DNA from: an uncultured Lachnospiraceae bacterium
GTDB taxonomy: Bacteria; Bacillota; Clostridia; Lachnospirales; Lachnospiraceae
Assembly: GCA_905233835.1 (NCBI GenBank)
Contig: CAJOGB010000081.1
Coordinates: forward strand, 1-6,755
Reading direction: 5' to 3'
Length of the DNA stretch: 6,755 nt
The position numbers and the translations under genes were made by a program. Positions 1 through 6,755 of this stretch are shown in pieces (position 1 is the stretch's first letter; every line of letters begins with the position of its first letter). The notes beneath the pieces were generated by a model. It had not been told where the DNA came from. It made no database searches and was given only the letters and a program-made list of their open reading frames with translations.

Positions 1-3000
1 ACAAAAGGCTGTTCTCGGTACAGCTTTCCATTTACAGAAGCTTCCTTCATCTGCTTTGCCGTATCGGAAGTAAAAAACGCTACTAATTGTTTTTTATCCA
101 AAAGAGCGATCTCATCTTCTTTCATAAGATTCTCTTCTTTGACACGGGAAAGTTCTTTATCCAATATTTTATCTTCATCCATTTTGGAGAAATCGAAGCA
201 TTCCATAAATCGATGCATTGCGGTACCCTTTGCAGCTCCCGGGCTTACCACTCCTTCGCTAAATGGAAGAGGCGATGCATCTTTTTCTTCCACGCTTTCC
301 ATGGCCTTATGTTTTAACTCGGACACGGAATACTTTCCCTTAAAGGAGAATGTGGTCTCAAAGGGATATGCCTTTTTTAAATTCTGTTCAAGTGCTTCGC
401 TTGCATTTGGTTTTGTTTCCTTACTTAACACAAGCAAATCCTTCCGCAGGCTCTCCTTTGAAATAGCATCCACCACTTCCATAGAGGCCAAATCCTCCGG
501 AGTAATGGTTTTTATATCATAGGACTTTGGATTTGCAAAGAACACAGGAAGCATCCAGCCCCCGTATCCTGCGTTCTTTAAACGCATGGCATCCGTAAAT
601 CGCCCCTTTAACGCATTCGGAATTTTATCCTCCTCATAGGTCCCGGTCATGATGAGCTTTTCCTTTGCACGTGTCATGGCAACATATAAAAGTCGCATCT
701 CCTCACCAATGGTATCTCGATAAATCGCGTTTGAAATATAGTTCTTTAAGAGTGAATCCCGCTTAATTCGCTTTTCAAGAGAGATATCATCCAATGCCAA
801 TCCCTTGGAGGAATGGAGCACCATTTTTCCTCTGGTATCCATCACATTAAACTGTTTGGAAATCTCAGATAAAAAGACCACCGGAAACTCCAACCCCTTA
901 CTGTGATGAATGGTCATAATACGAACCACATCATCCTCCTCGCTTAAGAGTTCCGCTTCGCCTTCGGAAGCGCTCTTTTTCTTTAAGCGATCGATGTAAG
1001 CACAAAAACGAAACAGTCCCTTAAAGGAGGTCTCTTCAAATTGGATTGCCAAATCGATTAGTTTTAACAAATTCGCCTTTCGATTCTTTCCTCCCGGAAG
1101 CGCATATACATAGGTCAGATAATCCGTCCGTTCATAAATCATCTGTAAAAGTTCATGAATCGGTGTATCATCTGTTTTTTCCCGAAGTTCATTTAATGTA
1201 TGAATAAATCCCTGCAGTTTTTCATCTTCCGGATGTGCGACAGCATATAAAAACAGTGCCTTATGAAACAGCTCCTTTGGATATTCCATACGAATAGAAA
1301 GAAGTTCCTCTTCCGTAAAAGAAAACATCTTGGATTTTAGAACGGATACCAATGGAATGTCCTGTCGTGGGTTATCCAAAATACTTAGAAAACTAACAAC
1401 TGTCTGCACTTCTGTGGTATCAAAAAATCCGCTGGCTTTTTCAGAAAATGCAGGTACTCCGTTTTCATTTAAAACCTGAAGGTAAGTATCGCGATTGGTT
1501 GTGCTTCGCAAAAGAATCACGATATCGGAATACTTTATTGGTCGAAGGCCTTTTAAATCCTTATCATAAACTTCAAATCCCTGCATCAATTTTTGAATGC
1601 GGGAAACCGACTTATCTTCCAGTTCAAACTCCTGTAAAAGGTCTTTATCCTTGATTCCAATCAGTACCTCGGTACGGTAAGCATCGTCTCCTTCATTTGG
1701 GAAATAGTCAGCACCGTGTTTTAGCGACACTTTCTCGTCGTATGCCACACCGCCTACGGATGCATCCATTAATTTTAAGAACACATCGTTTACCGCATCC
1801 ACCACCTGTCTTCTGCTTCGAAAGTTTTTGTTTAATTCAAACTTCTGCTGCTTTGTATCTTCCAAAGAAAACAGATGGTATTTTTTCTTAAAGATTTCCG
1901 GACGAGCCTGACGGAAGCGATAAATACTTTGTTTGATATCGCCAACCATAAAGTAGTTATTGTCCCCTAATTTCTCTCGGGTAATGGTTCGAAGAATCTC
2001 CTCCTGTAAGTAGTTGGAATCCTGGTACTCATCCACCATGATTTCTTCGTAGAAACCTAAAAGTTCCTCCGCAACCGCCGTAGGCTCTTTCGTTTCTTTA
2101 TTTTTTAAAATCTCAAGGGCAAAATGCTCGATATCGTTAAAGTCCCAAGCATTCTTCTTTTCCAAATAGTCATGACGAATATTTATAAAGCGACAGGAAA
2201 GATTGGTAAGAGTTTCCACATAGGCCTTTTGGGTTTGAATTACGCCAACCACATCTTCCAAAGAAAAGGCATACTTCTTTTGTAACTCTCCTACACGCTT
2301 TTTATAATCGTCTCTGTATTTCTGAAAGGCCCCTCGCTTTTCCTCGTCATCCGTTGCTGTTTTTTTACAAAGGGTCGGAAACTTTATTGCCAATTTTTCT
2401 GCAAAGCCATCATAAGAATCAGCCTCAAGTATCATTTCCAAATGTGCAATATCATCCTCCATGGTTTTTACATAAGAAGGTGACACTTCACAGGATTCTT
2501 CTATTTCTTTTCTTTGTTTTAATTCGGCAACTAAATCCTCTAACGCCTGCTTTGTCTCTGCAAGAAGAGAAGTTATCATATCAGACTCTTGCAATTCCTT
2601 TACAGAAGAAATCTGATACAAATCACACAATCCATCCAACCACTCAGAAGGCCAAGGATTTGTCATAGCTTCATTTGCAACGGATAATACCATTTCCGAT
2701 ACTGCTCCATCGGATTTATCCGTTCCGTAGGTATCCACCAAACGAAGGAATCCTTCCTCCTTTTTCTCGTAACATTCCTTAAACAAGGCATCGATGATTT
2801 CTGTTTCCATCAAGGCATACTCGTTGGAAGAAATGATACGAAAATCCGGTTCTACGCCAATGGTATAAAAATAGTTCTTCACGAGATAATTACAGAAACT
2901 ATCAATGGTGGTAATTTGGGAATGAAAGACGTAAGTAGCCTGCTTTATTAAATGGGCATCTTGCGGATGTTCCTTTAAACGCTCATCCAAAGCCACACGA

Positions 3001-3209
3001 ATCTTTTCTTTCATTTCCTTTGCAGCAGCACGGGTAAAGGTAACCACCAGCATATGGTCGATATCCACCGGATGCTTTTCATCCAAAAGTCGCTTAATGA
3101 TGCGCTCCACAAGCACCGCGGTCTTACCGCTTCCCGCAGCTGCAGAAACCAAGATATCTCGATTTCTTGCATCTATGACACTTTGTTGTTCTTGGGTAAA
3201 TTCAATCAT
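1..3209 (-). CDS. addA: AddA, ATP-dependent helicase/nuclease subunit A (partial, C-terminus outside window)
   Basis: AddA is the motor subunit of AddAB: a 3'-5' SF1A (UvrD/Rep-like) helicase fused to a RecB-type nuclease. Codon-by-codon reading from the ATG at 3209-3207 gives 1069 residues with no in-frame stop, so the gene is cut by the window edge and is not broken. Helicase motifs occur in order: Q motif FTQEQ (4-8), Walker A AAAGSGKT (23-30, Lys29), motif Ia VVTFTRAAAKEM (55-66), TTIDSF (100-105), Walker B DEYQD (393-397), motif III GDIKQSIYRFR (423-433), motif IV NFRS (462-465), motif V TIHHSKGLEF (766-775) and motif VI YVAMTRAKEK (from 842, Arg847). The nuclease domain begins around KYSVSELK (959-966) and shows the GTAMH motif with His999. 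The catalytic DYKT-type and QxxxY motifs, expected in the missing roughly 160 residues (B. subtilis AddA is about 1230 long), cannot be assessed. The start is supported by a Shine-Dalgarno site overlapping the addB stop codon. Translational coupling to addB is likely. Confidence 0.97.
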   Translation of the reverse strand, partial: MIEFTQEQQSVIDARNRDILVSAAAGSGKTAVLVERIIKRLLDEKHPVDIDHMLVVTFTRAAAKEMKEKIRVALDERLKEHPQDAHLIKQATYVFHSQITTIDSFCNYLVKNYFYTIGVEPDFRIISSNEYALMETEIIDALFKECYEKKEEGFLRLVDTYGTDKSDGAVSEMVLSVANEAMTNPWPSEWLDGLCDLYQISSVKELQESDMITSLLAETKQALEDLVAELKQRKEIEESCEVSPSYVKTMEDDIAHLEMILEADSYDGFAEKLAIKFPTLCKKTATDDEEKRGAFQKYRDDYKKRVGELQKKYAFSLEDVVGVIQTQKAYVETLTNLSCRFINIRHDYLEKKNAWDFNDIEHFALEILKNKETKEPTAVAEELLGFYEEIMVDEYQDSNYLQEEILRTITREKLGDNNYFMVGDIKQSIYRFRQARPEIFKKKYHLFSLEDTKQQKFELNKNFRSRRQVVDAVNDVFLKLMDASVGGVAYDEKVSLKHGADYFPNEGDDAYRTEVLIGIKDKDLLQEFELEDKSVSRIQKLMQGFEVYDKDLKGLRPIKYSDIVILLRSTTNRDTYLQVLNENGVPAFSEKASGFFDTTEVQTVVSFLSILDNPRQDIPLVSVLKSKMFSFTEEELLSIRMEYPKELFHKALFLYAVAHPEDEKLQGFIHTLNELREKTDDTPIHELLQMIYERTDYLTYVYALPGGKNRKANLLKLIDLAIQFEETSFKGLFRFCAYIDRLKKKSASEGEAELLSEEDDVVRIMTIHHSKGLEFPVVFLSEISKQFNVMDTRGKMVLHSSKGLALDDISLEKRIKRDSLLKNYISNAIYRDTIGEEMRLLYVAMTRAKEKLIMTGTYEEDKIPNALKGRFTDAMRLKNAGYGGWMLPVFFANPKSYDIKTITPEDLASMEVVDAISKESLRKDLLVLSKETKPNASEALEQNLKKAYPFETTFSFKGKYSVSELKHKAMESVEEKDASPLPFSEGVVSPGAAKGTAMHRFMECFDFSKMDEDKILDKELSRVKEENLMKEDEIALLDKKQLVAFFTSDTAKQMKEASVNGKLYREQPF

Positions 3210-3218
3210 GTTACTCTT

Positions 3219-3224
3219 CTTCCT
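3219..3224 (-). promoter_or_regulatory. Shine-Dalgarno site of addA, overlapping the addB stop codon
   Basis: On the minus strand the addB stop TAA (3226-3224) runs directly into AGGAAG (3224-3219), sharing one A. Nine bases separate this hexamer from the addA ATG at 3209-3207, a normal spacing. With only 14 bases between the stop and the next start, ribosomes finishing AddB are placed to reinitiate on AddA, which would suit the 1:1 subunit ratio of the complex. The coupling is inferred. Confidence 0.8.
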
Positions 3225-6200
3225 TATTCACCGGAAATCTCTTCAAAGAATTCATCTTCCGTAAACTTTTTGTTCATGCGATGATACATAAATCCGTCTA
3301 AGGTCGGTTCAAATCCGCAAATGCTGTGATACGGGCAATAATCACAACCGGTTTTATTCTCCCGCTTATATGGAGCTACAGAAATCTCTCCGTTTAAGAT
3401 TTCGCATCCCGTTGTAAGCACCTTGTCTTTCACAAAATCAGATAACAGTGCAAAACGTTCTTTGGATAGCACCTGTGCGCTTGCCGCAAAATCCCCATCC
3501 TTTTTCTTTTTCACATTCGCTACCAGTGACTCCGAAAAATCAGCTTCCGCATAGTCGCGGTCGATGGCGGTTAAGTTTTCATCACTGCTATCCATAAGTC
3601 CGTTGGGGCGAAGTTTTTTAAGCATAGATGTTTCAAAATCCAAGCCTTCCTTTTCATCCAACAGTGGATCGTCGATGTGGTAATACAATATGGCTCCGGG
3701 CAACACTTCCTTGTTCGGGTTTGCTCCCTGCATGCCGTCCACCGTCTTTGCCAAATAGTACACCAACTGAATCTGCAAGCCGTAATAAAGGGAAGCAAAA
3801 TCAATGGCGTTGTTTCCGGACTTATAATCGATAATCTTTACGTAAACCGTATCCTCATTTTCATAGGTATCTAAGCGGTCAATCTTTCCGTCCAAAATCA
3901 ACTTCGTATGGTTTTCCATTTCATAGGATAAATCGGAAATAGAACCAATCTCGGATAAGCGCACTTCAAAATGCTTTGGTGTAAAAGAACCCTGTCGCAC
4001 CTGCTTCATAAGCGCCCAAGCCGTTCTTCGAAGGGTTTCATTTAAACGATGCAATAAATAAACTTCTCTTGCCTCATCATAGACTTCCGTCTTTTCCATG
4101 GCTTCGTAAGTTTCTTTTACGGATAAATCAATCAGTTCCGTTACCCTCGCATCCGTTGCAGTAAACCAAGCATCTTCTTTTGCCATATGATTGGAGAAAC
4201 GCGCCAATGCTTCATGATAAATGGTTCCGATATCCGCCATTTCAAAGGCATGCTCTCTTCGCTCTTTCAAGCGAAGGTCATACTCCAAGAAGTAGCGATA
4301 CGCACACTGGGCATAGCTTTCCAATTTGCTGACACTAAGAGATACCGATTCACCCAAAAACTGTCTGTGAATCTCCCCGGAAATACGATTCCCCTCATAA
4401 ATATAAAAGACACCATCTAAGATTCGTTTTAAATCATCCGGATCGTTTGCGGAAAAATACTGTAACAACGCCGTAAACTCCGATGTCTGTTTTTCCAGTG
4501 AACCATGTAATAACAGTTCATGGCAAAGGTCGATAAACCGCTCTTTATACTGATGATAGGTGGTAAGTTCCATATCCTTTTTCGCAGCTTCATCCACGAT
4601 TTGTACCTTAACTGCAGGGAACATTTCCGTAAGCATCGGTATCAAATAAGACTTTCTGCAGGAAGCCCCTTCCGTATCCAAACGAGAATAGGTAACAATC
4701 AATTTTTCCTTCGCTTTTGTCAGCATCTGATAGAGATAGAACTTCTGCATAAAGGAGCGCTCACGCTCGGTAGGAGCCAGTTCATAGTCCGCACCCTTTA
4801 AAATCTCACGCTCATTTTGAGAAAGAATACCTGCCGCATCGGACACCTTTGGAATGAGACCATCCACCGCTCCGATTAAAAAGATTACTTTCGTATTTTC
4901 CAAACGGCTTCGCTGCAAATCACCAAACACCACTGCGTCCTGTAACGGCGGAATAATGCCAATCTTTGCCCCCTTAAATCCGGCACGGAGCAAATCGGAA
5001 TACTCTTTGGCATCCACGACTTCCTCGCCCAAAACCTCATTCATCTTTTCCAATAGGTCGGTAATCAATCCGTAAATCTGTGCATACTCGGATGCCCGAA
5101 CTTCATCCCCCTGTAAAAGATAGGATTCGCTTTTTTGGTTCATTTTTTCTGCCACACCATAGGACTCAAACAATCCTAAAAGTGCGGTGGACTTTGCGGT
5201 TACGGTAGAAGACTTTAAGAAAACCTCTGCTGCCGTTTCCAAACGTCCTGCCAAATCCTTTCGGATTTCATTTACGCGAATTAGTTCCTCATCGGAAAAC
5301 TCCTTTGGATGAACCGTAAAGATTCTTCCATACTTCTTCCATCCGCGGATTCCGCTGCGGTACAAATAACTATCAAATAAATCCAAATCTTCTGTCGGTA
5401 TATCGGATAATCCGGTACGAAGAAAATGCATGACGGATTCGTAGGTAAAGTTTGCATCCATCATTTCCAAGAAGGAAATCAAAAACTCTACTGCCGGCTG
5501 AAAAGACAATTCCATGGTGGCATCCGTAAACACGGGAATGTCATACTTATGAAAAATCTCATCAATATAATTCTTATAGTTAGAAACATCCCCGCATAAA
5601 ATGGCAATCTCGCTGTAGCGTAAAGCATTCGTATCCGGAGTCTCGCCTTCTGATACAGAAGTCATACGACGAATCTCGTTGGCACAAAACTCCAACTCTT
5701 CTCGCGGTGTATCGAGACGAACAATCTGAAGTGAATCCTTTGCATCCGCTTCGTACACGCCTGTCTCATCTCGAAAGATATGGCTCTCCAAAAATCCAAA
5801 GGCGCTATCCTTTGTAAATCGAGAGGTCTCACTTAAGTCTAAAAACACCGGATCTAACACATCCGTATTTGTCTTGCGAGCCATTTGTGTTAAACGCGCG
5901 ATGAACTTTTTACTCATGTAAAAAAGTTCTTCTTCTTTGATTTCAGAAAAGACCGCTTCATTTTTATCCATAATAACGGAGAACAGCATCTTATCTGCCA
6001 TCGGCATCAAAGCTCGCACCACATCATTTTGCAGCGGTGTAAAACCGGTAAATCCATCAAATACAAAAACCGCATTCTGCACCAGTTTTGAATTCGGCAA
6101 AACCTTTGCCAACTCTTCCAAGAGCTGCTCGGAAGTAATATGACTATCCTTAATATAGGAAAGAAAAGACTCATACAAAAAGGCAATCTCATCCACCTTT

Positions 6201-6661
6201 TTTGGAAACATAGGTGGAAGCCCCTTGGTATCTGCCATTCCACGGAGTTCCTCTACGGAAATGTGATACTGGGTAAACTCGGAAAGCAAAGACTTTACTT
6301 CATCGATGTATCCGGGATTCTGCAGTTTCCTTCCAAGCACCGGAAACTTTTCAAGATTTTCATGGGCGATGCGATGTAAAATCAGATTCTTTCCCGTATC
6401 GTCAAGAATCGACAAATCATCCATCCCTAGCTCCGTAAAAATACGATAGGCCAAGCGATGAAAGCTTAAGACATCGATATTCATAATGGTATGCTTCGGA
6501 TGACGCGCCACAAAGGTCTTCTGGGTAGAAAGAGTAAACTGCTCCGGCACAATAAAAAAGTAGCGTTTGTCCGGATGGGCCATAGACTCATCTATTACTT
6601 TTTCGTATAAATATGTGGATTTTCCGCTTCCGCTGCTCCCAAGTACAAACTTAACTGACAT
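3224..6661 (-). CDS. addB: AddB, ATP-dependent helicase/deoxyribonuclease subunit B (complete)
   Basis: AddB is the second subunit of the cytoplasmic AddAB helicase-nuclease, which resects double-strand breaks to Chi and prepares 3' ends for RecA. The 1145 residues are close to the family's usual length (about 1160 in Bacillus subtilis). An intact Walker A sits at residues 8-16 (GSSGSGKST). The helicase-like middle keeps family blocks such as IGAVDG (596-601) and a motif VI-like TKAKEKL (648-654), but I see no DExx Walker B, in line with AddB being a non-translocating scaffold. The nuclease domain has Cys786, His816 in GTIYH, Asp928 in GKIDRLD, Asp945 and Lys947 in DYKSG, and Gln965/Tyr969 in a QxxxY motif. 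Cys1106, Cys1109 and Cys1115 form CxxC-x5-C and with Cys786 should bind the 4Fe-4S cluster; their spacing and that of Asp945 match the B. subtilis residues at a constant offset as I recall them. The start is well placed: it is just ahead of Walker A and preceded by AGGGG. It lies 14 bases upstream of addA, so the two are probably co-transcribed. Confidence 0.97.
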   Translation of the reverse strand: MSVKFVLGSSGSGKSTYLYEKVIDESMAHPDKRYFFIVPEQFTLSTQKTFVARHPKHTIMNIDVLSFHRLAYRIFTELGMDDLSILDDTGKNLILHRIAHENLEKFPVLGRKLQNPGYIDEVKSLLSEFTQYHISVEELRGMADTKGLPPMFPKKVDEIAFLYESFLSYIKDSHITSEQLLEELAKVLPNSKLVQNAVFVFDGFTGFTPLQNDVVRALMPMADKMLFSVIMDKNEAVFSEIKEEELFYMSKKFIARLTQMARKTNTDVLDPVFLDLSETSRFTKDSAFGFLESHIFRDETGVYEADAKDSLQIVRLDTPREELEFCANEIRRMTSVSEGETPDTNALRYSEIAILCGDVSNYKNYIDEIFHKYDIPVFTDATMELSFQPAVEFLISFLEMMDANFTYESVMHFLRTGLSDIPTEDLDLFDSYLYRSGIRGWKKYGRIFTVHPKEFSDEELIRVNEIRKDLAGRLETAAEVFLKSSTVTAKSTALLGLFESYGVAEKMNQKSESYLLQGDEVRASEYAQIYGLITDLLEKMNEVLGEEVVDAKEYSDLLRAGFKGAKIGIIPPLQDAVVFGDLQRSRLENTKVIFLIGAVDGLIPKVSDAAGILSQNEREILKGADYELAPTERERSFMQKFYLYQMLTKAKEKLIVTYSRLDTEGASCRKSYLIPMLTEMFPAVKVQIVDEAAKKDMELTTYHQYKERFIDLCHELLLHGSLEKQTSEFTALLQYFSANDPDDLKRILDGVFYIYEGNRISGEIHRQFLGESVSLSVSKLESYAQCAYRYFLEYDLRLKERREHAFEMADIGTIYHEALARFSNHMAKEDAWFTATDARVTELIDLSVKETYEAMEKTEVYDEAREVYLLHRLNETLRRTAWALMKQVRQGSFTPKHFEVRLSEIGSISDLSYEMENHTKLILDGKIDRLDTYENEDTVYVKIIDYKSGNNAIDFASLYYGLQIQLVYYLAKTVDGMQGANPNKEVLPGAILYYHIDDPLLDEKEGLDFETSMLKKLRPNGLMDSSDENLTAIDRDYAEADFSESLVANVKKKKDGDFAASAQVLSKERFALLSDFVKDKVLTTGCEILNGEISVAPYKRENKTGCDYCPYHSICGFEPTLDGFMYHRMNKKFTEDEFFEEISGE

Positions 6662-6719
6662 AAAAAAATACCCCTATCATCTTCACCGAGGTACCCTCGA
6701 TGAATCTCATAGGAGTATT
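6662..6719 (-). terminator. Terminator-like stem-loop with T7 tract directly before addB
   Basis: Positions 6667-6691 and 6695-6719 are imperfect inverted repeats of 25 bases around a three-base loop. Read as minus-strand RNA, 20 pairs are Watson-Crick, two are G-U wobbles (6672/6714 and 6686/6700), and three are mismatches (6678/6708, 6680/6706, 6681/6705). The loop-proximal block CGAGG-GUA-CCUCG is perfect. The 3' arm is followed by a run of seven T (6668-6662) ending at the addB ATG, the layout of an intrinsic terminator. On the plus strand both wobbles become C/A mismatches and no T-run follows, so the structure belongs to the addB-sense strand. It could end transcription from a gene beyond 6755, attenuate addB, or control access to the addB ribosome binding site. 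Which of these applies is not decided by the sequence. Confidence 0.6.
6671..6675 (-). promoter_or_regulatory. Shine-Dalgarno site of addB, inside a hairpin arm
   Basis: The minus strand reads AGGGG at 6675-6671, followed by nine bases (TATTTTTTT) and then the addB ATG. It is the only purine-rich candidate at a usable distance, so it is the probable ribosome binding site. It is unusual in lying in the 3' arm of a long imperfect stem-loop, where it would pair with CTCCT at 6715-6711. In a transcript containing both arms the site would be occluded. Confidence 0.65.
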
Positions 6720-6722
6720 ATA
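6717..6722 (-). promoter_or_regulatory. Candidate -10 hexamer of an addB promoter
   Basis: The minus strand contains a perfect TATAAT at 6722-6717. Seven bases on, the expected start site would be an A at about 6710, giving a leader of about 49 bases before addB. No convincing -35 box lies 16-18 bases upstream (the sequence there is A/T-rich and unlike TTGACA), and there is no TG extension. The region is A/T-rich enough for a chance match, so this is a tentative sigma-A-type call. Confidence 0.4.
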
Positions 6723-6755
6723 ATATATCTTGGTGTACTAAATATAGGACTTTTA

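Noticed and set aside
139..522. Plus-strand open frame of 127 codons.
   Set aside because: It lies entirely antisense to the AddA nuclease-domain region, resembles no protein family I recognise, and has no clear ribosome binding site or context. It is a shadow of addA.
1023..1030. A perfect plus-strand Shine-Dalgarno-like AAAGGAGG.
   Set aside because: No start codon with a useful reading frame follows at the right distance, and the bases are explained by AddA codons on the other strand.
2354..2668. Plus-strand open frame of 104 codons.
   Set aside because: It is antisense to the AddA 1B-domain region, with low-complexity, unconvincing protein sequence. It is a shadow of addA.
1..3209. A long minus-strand frame with no stop codon, which could be taken for a gene that lost its terminus.
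   Set aside because: It is addA cut by the window edge. All in-frame triplets were checked for stops and none was found, and the helicase motifs stay in one frame throughout.
6719..6724. A plus-strand TATAAT created by the local ATTATAAT symmetry, possibly a divergent promoter.
   Set aside because: The best -35 at suitable spacing (TCGATG, 6697-6702) matches only three of six consensus bases, and only 31 bases of sequence remain to the right, with no gene visible.
6709..6750. Short direct repeat ATAGGA on the plus strand (6709-6714 and 6744-6749).
   Set aside because: It is only six bases long in A/T-rich sequence. One copy is explained as part of the hairpin arm, and there is no third copy.

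Overview
The window holds one recognisable locus, addB followed by addA, both read on the minus strand. Together they encode the Gram-positive-type AddAB helicase-nuclease, which processes double-strand DNA breaks and plays the role RecBCD plays in enteric bacteria. The addB-then-addA order, the Fe-S cysteine pattern of AddB, the moderately AT-rich composition and the purine-rich Shine-Dalgarno sites suggest a Firmicute. A clostridial (Lachnospiraceae-like) host is my best guess from general protein character, but no taxonomic marker is present.

Layout, in transcription order (right to left). Positions 6755-6662 are a 94-base leader. It contains a perfect -10 hexamer (6722-6717), an imperfect hairpin with 25-base arms (6719-6667), a T7 tract touching the addB start codon, and an addB Shine-Dalgarno site inside the 3' arm of that hairpin. 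addB occupies 6661-3224 (1145 codons, complete). After a 14-base gap containing a Shine-Dalgarno site, addA starts at 3209 and runs off the left edge of the window: 1069 complete codons are present with no in-frame stop. The part of addA missing is the C-terminal end of its nuclease domain. No stretch longer than 94 bases lacks a gene.

How the genes work together. In this family AddA supplies the motor (SF1A helicase motifs are all visible) and one RecB-type nuclease. AddB supplies an inactivated helicase-like scaffold implicated in Chi recognition, plus a second nuclease held in place by a 4Fe-4S cluster. All four expected cluster cysteines, the AddB nuclease aspartates and the AddA helicase motifs are intact, so both subunits look functional as far as they can be seen.

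I found no previously undescribed system in the coding part; it is a standard recombination-repair operon. The one region that deserves a second look is the leader of addB, where a terminator-like stem-loop overlaps both the predicted transcription start and the ribosome binding site.
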